DNA from: Sphingobium lactosutens
GTDB taxonomy: Bacteria > Pseudomonadota > Alphaproteobacteria > Sphingomonadales > Sphingomonadaceae
Reading direction: 5' to 3'
NCBI RefSeq assembly: GCF_013393185.1
Contig: NZ_QJQX01000039.1
Location: 155,126-219,125, forward strand
Length of the DNA: 64,000 bases
The notes beneath the pieces were generated by a model. The model was not told where the DNA came from. It saw only the letters and a program-made list of their open reading frames with translations, and ran no database searches. Shown in pieces: positions 20,140-30,360 of this stretch. Each line of letters begins with the position of its first letter. Position 1 is the first letter of the stretch. Made by a program: the position numbers and the translations under genes.

Positions 20140-21162
20140 TCAGCTTTCGGAAGGACGCGGCGCGCTTTCCGCCGGCGCTTCGACGGCCGGCTCCGCTTCC
20201 TTCTCGACCGGCGCGTCATAGGCGACCGCCTCTTCCGCCTCTGGCCTGTTCCGACTGAACTTCGTCTTGATCCAGCGCCAGCCGACGCCGAAGAACAGGA
20301 TGATCGGGATCAGCAGCTTCTTGCCGAACGCCAGGATCAGCGCCAGAAAGCCGAGCTTCTTCGCCGCGAGCAGGCCCGCCCCGGCCGCAACCAGACCGCT
20401 GATGCCATATTCCGCCACCTTGTCGACGTCAGGCACGAAGTCGGCGTAGCGCGCGCCCTGATCGAAGGTGACGGACGCGCCGAACTTCGACGCCGCCGCC
20501 TTCACTTCGGGCAAGTGCGACATGGTCGAGATCATGTTGAGGCTGAGTACGCCGAAGCGCCCCAGCAGGCGCACATCATAGTTGAGCGAGCCATCGCCGC
20601 CGCTGCCGAACTGGAGGTTGCGCGCCCAGACGACGCTGTGATGGGCGCGGTCATAGGCGGGACGCTCCGCCCAGCCGACCAGATGCACCGGCGGATAGCC
20701 TGCGTCGGCCCGTTCCTTGTTCCGCTCTTCCTCGCCCGACTGCATGTCGGTCATCAGCGCGTCGAAGTCGGTCGAGGCCACGTCGTCATCCTTCACATAG
20801 CCGCTCTGGTCATAGGTGATGACCGCGCCCCACGTGTCTTCATCGAGGAAGGTCTTGCCCGCCGGAAAGACCAGCCCCAGCACACCGTCCGCCTGCGCGG
20901 CGGGATTGCCCCAAGCGTCGACGATCACCTCGCGCGCCGCCTTGGCGTCGAGATAATAATAATCCTTGCCCAGATGCAGCGTCGCCTTTGCGTCCGGCAG
21001 CGCGATGTCGCCGGTCTGCGGCTGCTGCCGTTGCAGCATGTCCTTGACCTTCGCCTCATAGGCGCGTTGTTCGGCGGTCGGAGCGGGCTGCTGCGCCAGA
21101 AGCGACGCCGGCGTCGCGCCGAGCAGCAGCATGGCGCCGACCGCGCCCCACATTCTTCTCAT
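20140..21162 (-). CDS. DUF2167 membrane-anchored protein
   Basis: A 340-residue exported protein. MRRMWGAVGAMLLLGATPAS...LLAQ is a cleavable signal. The DUF2167 domain follows (GDIALPDAKATLHLGKDYYYL, GNPAAQADGVLGLVFP, VITYDQSGYVKDDDV, HLVGWAERPAYDRAHHSVVWA). A C-terminal hydrophobic region (ISGLVAAGAGLLAAKKLGFL, LLIPIILFFGVGW) anchors it, with an acidic Pro/Ala tail. The start is ATG 21162 after GGGGGAATTGTC; the longer frame upstream overlaps the next gene. Function unknown. Confidence 0.88.
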   Translation of the reverse strand: MRRMWGAVGAMLLLGATPASLLAQQPAPTAEQRAYEAKVKDMLQRQQPQTGDIALPDAKATLHLGKDYYYLDAKAAREVIVDAWGNPAAQADGVLGLVFPAGKTFLDEDTWGAVITYDQSGYVKDDDVASTDFDALMTDMQSGEEERNKERADAGYPPVHLVGWAERPAYDRAHHSVVWARNLQFGSGGDGSLNYDVRLLGRFGVLSLNMISTMSHLPEVKAAASKFGASVTFDQGARYADFVPDVDKVAEYGISGLVAAGAGLLAAKKLGFLALILAFGKKLLIPIILFFGVGWRWIKTKFSRNRPEAEEAVAYDAPVEKEAEPAVEAPAESAPRPSES

Positions 21163-21209
21163 GACAATTCCCCCATTGGATGGGTAACAGTCTAGAAACA
21201 AACGGATAG

Positions 21210-21734
21210 ATGGCAATGGCTGAAAGACTGTTTGCGCGCGCGCCGAGAAAAATCGCCTTTCCGCCCAATGTCGATGCGGAGACCAAGCTGCTGATCCTGG
21301 GCAGCCTGCCGGGCGACGCATCGATCAGGCAGGGCGAATATTATGCCCATCGGGGCAATGGCTTCTGGCAGTTGATCGGCGACGTGCTGGGGGAACATCT
21401 GCGCGGACAGCCCTATGCGATGCGGCTGAAGCGGTTGCGGGCGCGGGGCGTCGGCCTGTGGGACGTGATCGAGAGCGCCGAGCGGCCCGGCAGCCTCGAC
21501 AGCAGCATCCGGGGCGCGGAACTGCGCGATCTCGGACTGTTCGTGGAGCGGCTTCCGGCGCTGCGGGCGATCGGCTTCAACGGCAAGACCGCAAGCCTGC
21601 ATGGCCGCCGGCAGCTGGGAGAACGACCGGGGCTGGCGCTGATCGATCTCCCTTCCTCCAGCGGCGCCTATGCCAGCCTGTCGCGCGAGGCGAAACGCCA
21701 CGCGTGGAGCGTGCTCCGCGACCATCTGGAATGA
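21210..21734 (+). CDS. DNA-deoxyinosine (hypoxanthine) glycosylase, UDG superfamily
   Basis: A 174-residue glycosylase that would excise hypoxanthine from DNA. The first motif is LLILGSLPGDASIRQGEYYA, then HRGNGFWQLIGDVL, GVGLWDVIESAERPGSLDSSI, a core strand AIGFNGKTAS and the C-terminal LPSSSGAYASLSREAKRHAW, the loop carrying S/T and the family-specific S. The short single-domain architecture matches the HDG branch rather than uracil-specific UNG. It diverges from the DUF2167 gene; the 47-base gap leaves room for only a compact promoter. Confidence 0.85.
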   Translation: MAMAERLFARAPRKIAFPPNVDAETKLLILGSLPGDASIRQGEYYAHRGNGFWQLIGDVLGEHLRGQPYAMRLKRLRARGVGLWDVIESAERPGSLDSSIRGAELRDLGLFVERLPALRAIGFNGKTASLHGRRQLGERPGLALIDLPSSSGAYASLSREAKRHAWSVLRDHLE

Positions 21735-21812
21735 AAGCCTGCCAAAACGTCACTTTACCGTCATGGCATCGCTGCTAAGCGGTTCCATCCGAAGAAAATA
21801 CGAAGAGTCGCC

Positions 21813-23084
21813 ATGTTGCCCCGTTCCCTTGCCGCCGCTTTTCTTGCCCTTGCCGCGCTGAGCGCCTGCACCACGACCTCGACCGATCGCCCCGCGCCGG
21901 TCGCGCAGGCGGAGCAGCCCGCGCCCGTCACCATCCTGATATCGATCGACGGCTTCCGCCCCGATTATCTGACGCGCGGCGTCTCGCCCCATCTCAATGC
22001 GCTCGCGTCGTCGGGTGTCGAGGCATCGATGCGGCCCTCCTTCCCGACCAAGACCTTCCCCAACCACTGGGCGATCGTCACCGGCGACCGACCCGACCGT
22101 AGCGGCATCGTCGCCAACAATATGGAGGATGAGAGCCGGCCGAAGGACAAGTTCACCATGGCCAGCGATGACCCCTATTGGTGGAACGAGGCCGAACCGA
22201 TCTGGATCACCGCCGAAAAACAGGGCGTCCGCACCGCGACCATGTTCTGGCCCGGCTCCAACGTGGCCTGGGGCGGCGTCAAGGCTGCCGAATGGCCCTA
22301 TACGATCAGCAACGGATCGCGCCCGAGCGACTGGGCGCAGTTCAACGAAGCGATCAGTCCGACCCAGCGGGTGAACGGCGTGCTGGACGTGCTGCGTCGT
22401 CCCGCCGATATCCGGCCGCGCTTCGTCACCCTCTATTTCGATGAGGTCGACACCACCGGCCATATCAACGGCCCCGATGCGGCGCAAACGACAAAAGCCG
22501 TGGCCGATGTTGACGCGCATATCGGCGAACTGGTCGCGGGGTTGAAGGCGCTGGGTCAGCCGGCCAATATCCTCATCGTCTCCGACCATGGCATGGCCGC
22601 CAAATCGAACGACCGAGTGATCGCAATCGACAAGGTCGCCGACCCGGCCGACTATCGCATCGTGGAAACCGGCCCCTATGCCAGCCTTGCCGCGGTTCCG
22701 GGGCGTGAAAAGGCGCTGGAAGCGGCGCTGCTCAAGCCCCTCGACCATATGCAATGCTGGCGCAAGGGCGAGATTCCGGCCCGCTTCCATTATGGCGCCC
22801 ACCGTCGCATCCCACCCTATTTCTGCCTCGCCGAAACCGGCTGGGTGTTCCAGGCGACGACGCCGGCCAAGCCCGTCACCGGCGGCGACCATGGGTGGGA
22901 CGATCGCGCGCCGGAAATGCAGGCATTGTTCATCGCCAACGGTCCGGCCTTCGACACGCGCTTCCACCCGTCACCCGATTTCACCAATGTCGATGTCTAT
23001 CCGCTGCTGGCGCGGTTGCTGGGCGTGACCCCACTGGCGTCGGACGGCAATGCGGCGGCGTTGCAGGGGCTGGTCAAGCCCTGA
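21813..23084 (+). CDS. Ectonucleotide pyrophosphatase/phosphodiesterase (ENPP-type) lipoprotein
   Basis: A 423-residue alkaline-phosphatase-superfamily hydrolase. It opens with a lipoprotein signal (LAAAFLALAALSACTTT). Metal ligand D is in ISIDGFRPDYL, the nucleophile Thr in PSFPTKTFPNHWAIVTG, further ligands in YFDEVDTTGH, IVSDHGMAAK and GGDHGWDDRAPEMQALFI. This is the complete two-metal ENPP site, so hydrolysis of nucleotide or similar phosphodiesters in the periplasm or on the outer membrane is likely. ATG 21813. Confidence 0.92.
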   Translation: MLPRSLAAAFLALAALSACTTTSTDRPAPVAQAEQPAPVTILISIDGFRPDYLTRGVSPHLNALASSGVEASMRPSFPTKTFPNHWAIVTGDRPDRSGIVANNMEDESRPKDKFTMASDDPYWWNEAEPIWITAEKQGVRTATMFWPGSNVAWGGVKAAEWPYTISNGSRPSDWAQFNEAISPTQRVNGVLDVLRRPADIRPRFVTLYFDEVDTTGHINGPDAAQTTKAVADVDAHIGELVAGLKALGQPANILIVSDHGMAAKSNDRVIAIDKVADPADYRIVETGPYASLAAVPGREKALEAALLKPLDHMQCWRKGEIPARFHYGAHRRIPPYFCLAETGWVFQATTPAKPVTGGDHGWDDRAPEMQALFIANGPAFDTRFHPSPDFTNVDVYPLLARLLGVTPLASDGNAAALQGLVKP

Positions 23085-23139
23085 CATTGACGTAAACGGA
23101 AAGACATTCTACGCCATCATCCATCGCGAGAGGAGATCA

Positions 23140-23640
23140 ATGATGGCGGAAGAAATTGTCTATTTCGAGGATATCGCGATCGGCGACAGCTTCGACTTCG
23201 GCCCCTTGACCGTGTCTCGGGAGGACACCGTCGCCTTCGCCGCCGAATTTGATCCCCAGCCTTTTCACCTGTCGGACGAAGCGGCGGCCTCCACGCATTT
23301 CGGCACCATCTCGGCCAGCGGGTGGCACACGACCGCGCTGTTCATGAAGATGTTCGTTGCCGAAATGCAGCGGCATCCCGGCCGTCAGGCGGCGAGCCTT
23401 GGTGCGATGGGGGTCGACGAACTGCGCTGGCTGCGCCCGGTGCGGCCGGGCGATACGCTGCGCGGCCGGAGCGAAGTGATCGACAAGAAGGCCTCGCAAA
23501 GCCGCCCGGAAATGGGGATCGTCCGCAACAAGGTGACGATCCTCAATCAGGACGACCAGCCGGTCATGACCATGATCCCGATCGCCATGTGGCGGACGCG
23601 GGTGGGAAAGAGCGGGCTGAACGCATCAGGCAGCGCCTGA
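23140..23640 (+). CDS. MaoC-family (R)-hydratase-like protein
   Basis: A 166-residue hot-dog-fold protein. The hydratase-2 motif region reads FAAEFDPQPFHLSDEAAASTHFGTISASGWHT, with the D and H of the DPQPFH catalytic dyad. Related enzymes hydrate trans-2-enoyl-CoAs to (R)-3-hydroxyacyl-CoAs. ATG 23140 (MMAEEIVYF) follows GAGAGGAGATCA, 55 bases after the phosphodiesterase gene. Acyl-CoA substrate is inferred from the family. Confidence 0.9.
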   Translation: MMAEEIVYFEDIAIGDSFDFGPLTVSREDTVAFAAEFDPQPFHLSDEAAASTHFGTISASGWHTTALFMKMFVAEMQRHPGRQAASLGAMGVDELRWLRPVRPGDTLRGRSEVIDKKASQSRPEMGIVRNKVTILNQDDQPVMTMIPIAMWRTRVGKSGLNASGSA

Positions 23641-23663
23641 ATTGGGTGGTTTGCGGACATAGG

Positions 23664-23769
23664 CCCTCCTCTTCAGGGGAGGGGTTGGGGTGGGGCGTCG
23701 CCATAAGGAGCAAGCTTTTCATCGCGCCACCGCCCCACCCCTCGTTCCCCTCTCCTGAAGAGGAGGGGA
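23664..23769. repeat. Dispersed inverted repeat (CCTCTTCAGGGGAGGGG type)
   Basis: CCCTCCTCTTCAGGGGAGGG and CCCTCTCCTGAAGAGGAGGG are inverse copies about 65 bases apart, with a second nested pair (GGGGTGGGGCG/CGCCCCACCCC). It fills the 194-base gap between the MaoC and mutL genes; nothing else is seen there. Confidence 0.65.
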
Positions 23770-23834
23770 TGTAGAAGGTCCGCTTCTGGCCGACCACTGA
23801 CATGCCGATCGGAACCGCAACGCGCCGATCCCCG

Positions 23835-25625
23835 CTACTTCCGCCCGAACAGCTTCTCGATATCCCCATGCCCCAGCTTCACCCATGTCGGCCGACCATG
23901 GTTGCACTGGCCCGAGCGCGGCGTGACCTCCATCTCCCGCAGCAGCGCGTTCATCTCCGCGACGCTCAGGACGCGGCCGGCGCGGACGGAGCCGTGGCAG
24001 GCCATGGTCGCTGCGACGAGGTCCAGCCGCTCCTTGAGCGACAGGGCGCTGTCATAAGCGGCGAGATCGTCGGCCAGGTCCGTCACCATGCCCTGCACGT
24101 CCGACTGGCCGAGCATCGCCGGCACCGCGCGGACCAGCATGGCCGACGGACCGAACCGCTCCAGGTCGAGGCCGAATTCCCGCAGTTCCTCCGTCCGCGC
24201 CTCCAGCCGGTCGCAGGCGGGTTCGTCCAGTTCGACGACTTCGGGCAGCAGCAGCGCCTGACTGGCGACGCCCTGCCCCTCCATCGCCCGGCGCATCCGC
24301 TCCAGCGTCAGCCGCTCATGCGCGGCATGCTGGTCGACGATGACGAGGCCGTCCTCCGCCTCCGCGACGATATAGGTGCGCGCGACCTGTCCGCGCGCGA
24401 CGCCGAGCGGGAAGCTGTGCCCCTCCGGCGCAGGTTCGGCGGCGGGTTCGGCACGGGCCTGCGGCGGGGGCGTCTGGAAGGAGGGACGCCGATCCGCGAA
24501 GGAGGATTGCACGAACTGGTTGTAGCTGACCGGAGCCGGCGCGGCGGCCTCGAAGATCGGCAGGGCGCTGATCGGGGTGGGCGAGATCGGTTCCGGCTTC
24601 CAGGCGGAAAGGCCCGCCGGATCGGCATGCTGGACGGCGCGGAACCCTTCCGCATCGAGTGCGCGGCGCAGGCCCGAGACGATCATGCCGCGGATCAGCG
24701 CGGGATCGCGGAAGCGCACCTCGGTCTTGGCGGGATGGACGTTTACGTCCACCTCCAGCGGTGGCACGTCGAGGAACAGCGCCACAACCGGATGCCGGTC
24801 GCGCGCCAGCATGTCGGCATAGGCGCCGCGCAGCGCGCCGATTAGCAGCCGGTCCTTTACCGGGCGGCCGTTGACGAACAGATATTGATGATCGCCCACG
24901 CCCCGATTGTAGGTCGGCAGCGAGGCGACGCCCGACAGTTGCACCCCGTCGCGCTCCAGCGACACGATGACATGATTGTCGGCCAGTTGCCGGTCGGTGA
25001 GCGCGGCGACCCGATCCTCCCGCGCGTCATTTTCCTGCACGCCCAGAACCCGGCGCCCGTCATGCTCGACCGAGAAGGCGACGGACGGGTGCGCCATGGC
25101 GAGGCGGCGGACGATATCGAGGCAGGCGGCATATTCCGCCTTGGGCGAGCGCAGGAATTTGCGCCGCGCGGGTACCTTGCCGAACAACTGGTCGACGGTG
25201 ACGCGCGTGCCGGGCGGCAGGGCAGCCGGTCCTTCCGACAGGAGCAGGCCGTTGTCGACCGTGCGGTTCCAGCCGTCGCTGCCGCGCGGGCGGCTGTCGA
25301 TCGAGAGGCGGGCGACGCTCGCGATCGACGGCAGCGCTTCGCCGCGAAAACCCAAAGTGGCCACATTTTCAATCGCATCGTCTGGCAGTTTGGACGTCGC
25401 ATGCCGTTCCAGCGCCAGCGCCATGTCGGCCGAATCCATGCCGCAGCCATCGTCGCTGACTTCGATCCGGTCGAGGCCGCCATTGGACAGGCGGACGGCG
25501 ATCCGAGTCGCGCCCGCGTCCAAAGCGTTTTCTACGATCTCTTTCAGCGCGCTGGCGGGTCTTTCGACCACTTCACCGGCAGCGATACGATTGACCAGAT
25601 GTTCGGGTAGACGGCGTATTGACAT
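23835..25625 (-). CDS. mutL: DNA mismatch repair protein MutL
   Basis: A 596-residue MutL. The GHKL ATPase half has RIAAGEVVERPASALKEIVE, ENALDAGAT, DDGCGMD and GFRGEALPS, followed by the S5-like fold (NGRPVKDRLL, HPAKTEVRFRD). A Pro/Ala-rich linker spans about residues 340-400. The C-terminal domain carries DQHAAHERLTLE, which fits the DQHA(x)2E(x)4E endonuclease motif. It is therefore an intrinsically nicking MutL, as expected in bacteria without MutH. Divergent from mreB. Confidence 0.97.
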   Translation of the reverse strand: MSIRRLPEHLVNRIAAGEVVERPASALKEIVENALDAGATRIAVRLSNGGLDRIEVSDDGCGMDSADMALALERHATSKLPDDAIENVATLGFRGEALPSIASVARLSIDSRPRGSDGWNRTVDNGLLLSEGPAALPPGTRVTVDQLFGKVPARRKFLRSPKAEYAACLDIVRRLAMAHPSVAFSVEHDGRRVLGVQENDAREDRVAALTDRQLADNHVIVSLERDGVQLSGVASLPTYNRGVGDHQYLFVNGRPVKDRLLIGALRGAYADMLARDRHPVVALFLDVPPLEVDVNVHPAKTEVRFRDPALIRGMIVSGLRRALDAEGFRAVQHADPAGLSAWKPEPISPTPISALPIFEAAAPAPVSYNQFVQSSFADRRPSFQTPPPQARAEPAAEPAPEGHSFPLGVARGQVARTYIVAEAEDGLVIVDQHAAHERLTLERMRRAMEGQGVASQALLLPEVVELDEPACDRLEARTEELREFGLDLERFGPSAMLVRAVPAMLGQSDVQGMVTDLADDLAAYDSALSLKERLDLVAATMACHGSVRAGRVLSVAEMNALLREMEVTPRSGQCNHGRPTWVKLGHGDIEKLFGRK

Positions 25626-25783
25626 TGATTAGTGACTAGCCCAAGCGAGCGCTTTCCGCGAGCCGCGAACCTCAGATTTTTTGCACTGCAAGGCGCAAGG
25701 AAGGTGAGAGGAACGGACACAGCGAAACAGGTATCCGACCGGCCCCGAAACGCGTCTGGGGGGCGGCGGGCGAAACAGGATAA

Positions 25784-26833
<1,050 letters not shown>

Positions 26834-26849
26834 GCGGAAGGACTGAGTG

Positions 26850-27767
26850 ATGGCGCGGCCACCCAGCCGACGCCCCGGCATCAACCGGAAGGCGCAATAT
26901 AGCCTCTTCGCCAGCTATGTGGTGGCGGTTGCCGGGGCGGCGGCCGGCCTGCTGCTGGTCGTGGTCGCGATTTTCGACCCGACGGGCTTTGCCGGGCTGC
27001 GCACCGCCACGGCCGAACTGACGCGTCCCGTGTCGGCCGGTCTCAAGAATATGGTGAGCGGCGTCAACTCGGTGGACGAGGTGCTCGCTTCCTATTGGCG
27101 CGCCGGATCGCAAAATGTCGCGCTCCGCCGGCAGGTCGAGGCCGATCGCAACCGCATCATCGACGCGAAGGCGGTCAAGCAGGAAAATACGCGCCTCAAG
27201 AAGCTGCTGCGGCTGGTCGACGAGGATCAGAGCGACCTGCTGACCGCGCGGCTCATCAGCTCCTCCTCCTCCAGCGCGCGCCGTTTCGCGCGACTGAACG
27301 CCGGGCGCTGGCAGGGCGTGCGGCCGGGCATGCCCGTGCGTGCGGCCGAAGGGCTGATCGGGCGCGTCCACAGCACCACGCCCAATACGGCCGAAGTGCT
27401 GCTGCTGACCGACACCGGCAATATCGTCCCGGTTCGCCGCGCCAATGACAGCGTGCCGGCCATTTCGACCGGCGCGGGCGACGGGTCGCTCGAAATCCGC
27501 GCCCTGTCGGCTGGCCGCAACCCGTTCAAGCCCGGCGACCTGCTGGTGACGTCGGGGATCGGCGGCATCTACCAGCCGAACATACCCGTCGCGGTCGTCG
27601 TTCGGGTCGAGGGCGAAATCGCCTGGGGCTTCCCGCTCGCCAACCCGTCGCGGGTCGATGCGGTGGTGGTCGAGCGCGCCTTCGAGGAAGTGGTGACGCG
27701 CGGCGATCCGGCGGCAGAGGCTGTGTCGCAGGAGGCTGCGAACGCCAGCAACGCGAGCGCGCCGTGA
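26850..27767 (+). CDS. mreC: Rod shape-determining protein MreC
   Basis: About 305 residues: a short cytoplasmic N-terminus, one membrane helix (YVVAVAGAAAGLLLVVVAIF), a coiled-coil (NVALRRQVEADRNRIIDAKA...TRLKKLLRL) and the periplasmic beta-barrel pair (GLIGRVHSTTPNTAEVLLLTD, PGDLLVTSGIGGIY). It scaffolds PBP2 and RodA at the wall. ATG 26850; GTG 26847 is an alternative. Its stop overlaps the mreD start. Confidence 0.96.
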   Translation: MARPPSRRPGINRKAQYSLFASYVVAVAGAAAGLLLVVVAIFDPTGFAGLRTATAELTRPVSAGLKNMVSGVNSVDEVLASYWRAGSQNVALRRQVEADRNRIIDAKAVKQENTRLKKLLRLVDEDQSDLLTARLISSSSSSARRFARLNAGRWQGVRPGMPVRAAEGLIGRVHSTTPNTAEVLLLTDTGNIVPVRRANDSVPAISTGAGDGSLEIRALSAGRNPFKPGDLLVTSGIGGIYQPNIPVAVVVRVEGEIAWGFPLANPSRVDAVVVERAFEEVVTRGDPAAEAVSQEAANASNASAP

Positions 27768-28291
27768 TCGACCCGCATCTGCTGCATGTGCCGCGCCTCG
27801 GCCGGCATCCAGGCCGGTTTCGCCTCGCGGGGACGCCGGTGATCACCGTGCTGCTGGGATCGCTGGCCAGCGTGGTGCCGCTGATCGCGCAATCGCCGGT
27901 CATGCCCACCTTCGGCCTGTTGCTGCTGCTGTCCTGGCGTTTGCTGCGCCCCGAATTGTGGCGCGTCTGGATCGGCCTGCCGCTGGGCCTGTTCGACGAC
28001 ATGGTGAGCGGGCAGCCGCTTGGTTCCGCCATGTTCCTGTGGACCGTCGCGCTCATAGGTATCGATTATATCGAGCATCGCATGGTCTGGCGCAGCTACA
28101 AGCAGGACTGGCTAATCGCCACCATCGCCATTATCTTCTGCATCACAGGGGGTGTATTCTTCGCGCGGATCACGGGCGGAGGCGAAATTAGATTGTCGTT
28201 GGTCGCGCCGCAGATGCTCTGGACGGTCCTGCTCTTTCCTTTCATCGTCCGGCAATGCGCCCGGATCGATCGCTGGCGCGTGATGGCATGA
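27764..28291 (+). CDS. mreD: Rod shape-determining protein MreD
   Basis: A 175-residue polytopic membrane protein with five to six hydrophobic segments (VITVLLGSLASVVPLIAQ, FGLLLLLSWRLLRPELW, FLWTVALIGIDYI, WLIATIAIIFCITGGVFFA, MLWTVLLFPFIV). Weakly conserved family, identified by size and position between mreC and the PBP2 gene. GTG 27764 overlaps the mreC stop (GTGA), and its TGA overlaps the next ATG, giving tight translational coupling. Confidence 0.93.
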   Translation: MIDPHLLHVPRLGRHPGRFRLAGTPVITVLLGSLASVVPLIAQSPVMPTFGLLLLLSWRLLRPELWRVWIGLPLGLFDDMVSGQPLGSAMFLWTVALIGIDYIEHRMVWRSYKQDWLIATIAIIFCITGGVFFARITGGGEIRLSLVAPQMLWTVLLFPFIVRQCARIDRWRVMA

Positions 28292-30360
28292 CGTTCATCA
28301 ATTCCAAGCGCAAGATCGTCACCGAAGCCACCCAGACCTTCACCTTCTCGCGCCGGGCCATGGTGGTTGGCGGGTTGCAGGGGGCGATTGGGGCGATGTT
28401 GATCGGCCGCATGGCGTGGATCAGCGTGGCCGAGAATGAGAAATACAGCCTTCTGTCGGAAAGCAACCGCGTCAACCTGACCCTCATTCCGCCGCGTCGG
28501 GGCTGGATTCTCGACCGACATGGCAAGCCGCTGGCCAACAACCGCACAGACTTCCGCGTCGATCTCATACCCCAGCGCGTCGTCGATGGTGAGGCGACGA
28601 TCGGTCATCTTGCCAAACTGCTGAGCCTGGAACCGGACGAGGTCGATCGCATCCGTGAGGAACTGGACAAGTCGGCGGGTTTTCGTCCCGTGCAGATCGC
28701 CGACAAGCTGACCTACGATCAATATGCGGCGATCAGCGTGCGGCTGCCGGACCTGCCCGGTGTCGCGCCGAGCCAGGGTTTTTCGCGCTATTATCCGGCG
28801 GGCGCCACGGTCGGCCATCTGCTGGGCTATGTAGGCCCGGCGACGGCGGAGGAGTATAAGGCTCGCAAAGACCCGCTGCTCATCACACCGGGCTTCAAGG
28901 TCGGCAAGGATGGCCTTGAAAAGGCGTTCGATCGGCATCTGACCGGCAAGCCTGGCGCAAAGCGCGTGGAAGTCACTGCGCGTGGCAAGATCGTGCGCGA
29001 ACTGACCACCCGTCCCGACACGCCTGGCCGTCAGGTCCGCCTGACGATCGATGCGGGGCTTCAGGAATATGCGGGCCGCCGCCTCGCGACGCAGAGCGGG
29101 TCGGTCGTCGTGATCGACTGCGCCAATGGCGACGTGCTCGCCATGGCGTCCATGCCCAGTTACGATCCCAACAGTTTTTCCGACGGCATCAGCCATCTGG
29201 AATATGAGATGCTGTCGAAGGACGATCATGTCCCGCTGCGCAACAAGACGTTGCAGGGCCTCTATCCGCCCGGATCGACGGTCAAGCCGATGGTGGGCCT
29301 GGCGCTGCTGGAGGCGGGGATCAGCCCGCAGGATACGATCAACTGCCCCGGCGCGATCCGGGTCGGCAACACGCTGTTCCACTGTCACAAGCGGCGCGGC
29401 CATGGTTCGCTGAACCTGCGCGGGGCGATCGCGCAGAGCTGCGACATTTATTTCTACCAGATGGCGCAGCGCGTCGGCATGGACCGAATCGCCAGCATGG
29501 CGCGGCGCGTTGGCATGGGGCAGAAATTCGATCTGCCCTTCCCGAGCCAGAGCTATGGCACCGTACCAGACCCGGCGTGGAAGGAGCGGAAATATAAGCA
29601 GTCCTGGCAGGTCTATGACACGGTGAACGCGACCATCGGCCAGGGCTATATGCTGATCAATCCGCTCCAGATGGCGGTGATGGCGGCGCGCCTCGCCACC
29701 GGCAAGCAATTGATGCCCAACTTCCTTCTGGGCGCCAAGCGCCCCGCTCCCGCCCCGGTCGGCGTCAGTGAGGAGCATCTGGTGATCATCCGCGACGCGA
29801 TGAGCGCGGTGGTGAATGGCGGCGGTACCGGCGGCGCAGCACGGATGAACGTGCCGGGTGTGCTCATCGCGGGCAAGACCGGCACGGCGCAGGTACGGCG
29901 CATCACCATGGCGGAACGCGCGGGTGGCGTGCGCGGCAACGCCTCGCTCGCTTTTAAGCTGCGTGACCATGCCCTGTTCCAGGGTTTCGCGCCATTCGAC
30001 AACCCGCGCTATGCAGTCGCCTGCATCATCGAGCATGGCGGCCATATGATCCGCAACGAGGACGCGCCGATGATCGCCAGCGATACCATGTCGTTCCTGT
30101 TTGAACCGGAAAAGGCGATGGAGAAGCTGGAAACACTGGAGAAAGGCTGGGGCGGTCCACCCGCCGAGCGACAGGCGCGGCAGATGGCGGCCTTCCGCTT
30201 GGCCAAGGCGATCGAAAAGGGGCAAGCGCCCCCGCCTGTCGCCGACAATGCGTCGAACGCTGTTGCTGCCAATAGCGCCGCGCCGGCGGCGCCGGCTCCC
30301 GCCGACGACGCCAACGACGCCCCACCGCCTCCGGGCAGCAACGCTGCGGGCGCGCCATGA
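28288..30360 (+). CDS. mrdA: Penicillin-binding protein 2 (elongasome transpeptidase)
   Basis: A 690-residue class B PBP that cross-links peptidoglycan during elongation. Single N-terminal membrane helix (AMVVGGLQGAIGAMLIGRMA), pedestal region with PPRRGWILDRHGKPLANN, then the transpeptidase: active serine in PPGSTVKPM (S about 330), SCD in IAQSCDIYFYQ, and KTGT near residue 529. A disordered Ala/Pro/Asp-rich tail of about 40 residues ends the protein. ATG 28288 overlaps the mreD stop; an upstream in-frame start at 28255 would overlap mreD more deeply. Confidence 0.97.
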   Translation: MTFINSKRKIVTEATQTFTFSRRAMVVGGLQGAIGAMLIGRMAWISVAENEKYSLLSESNRVNLTLIPPRRGWILDRHGKPLANNRTDFRVDLIPQRVVDGEATIGHLAKLLSLEPDEVDRIREELDKSAGFRPVQIADKLTYDQYAAISVRLPDLPGVAPSQGFSRYYPAGATVGHLLGYVGPATAEEYKARKDPLLITPGFKVGKDGLEKAFDRHLTGKPGAKRVEVTARGKIVRELTTRPDTPGRQVRLTIDAGLQEYAGRRLATQSGSVVVIDCANGDVLAMASMPSYDPNSFSDGISHLEYEMLSKDDHVPLRNKTLQGLYPPGSTVKPMVGLALLEAGISPQDTINCPGAIRVGNTLFHCHKRRGHGSLNLRGAIAQSCDIYFYQMAQRVGMDRIASMARRVGMGQKFDLPFPSQSYGTVPDPAWKERKYKQSWQVYDTVNATIGQGYMLINPLQMAVMAARLATGKQLMPNFLLGAKRPAPAPVGVSEEHLVIIRDAMSAVVNGGGTGGAARMNVPGVLIAGKTGTAQVRRITMAERAGGVRGNASLAFKLRDHALFQGFAPFDNPRYAVACIIEHGGHMIRNEDAPMIASDTMSFLFEPEKAMEKLETLEKGWGGPPAERQARQMAAFRLAKAIEKGQAPPPVADNASNAVAANSAAPAAPAPADDANDAPPPPGSNAAGAP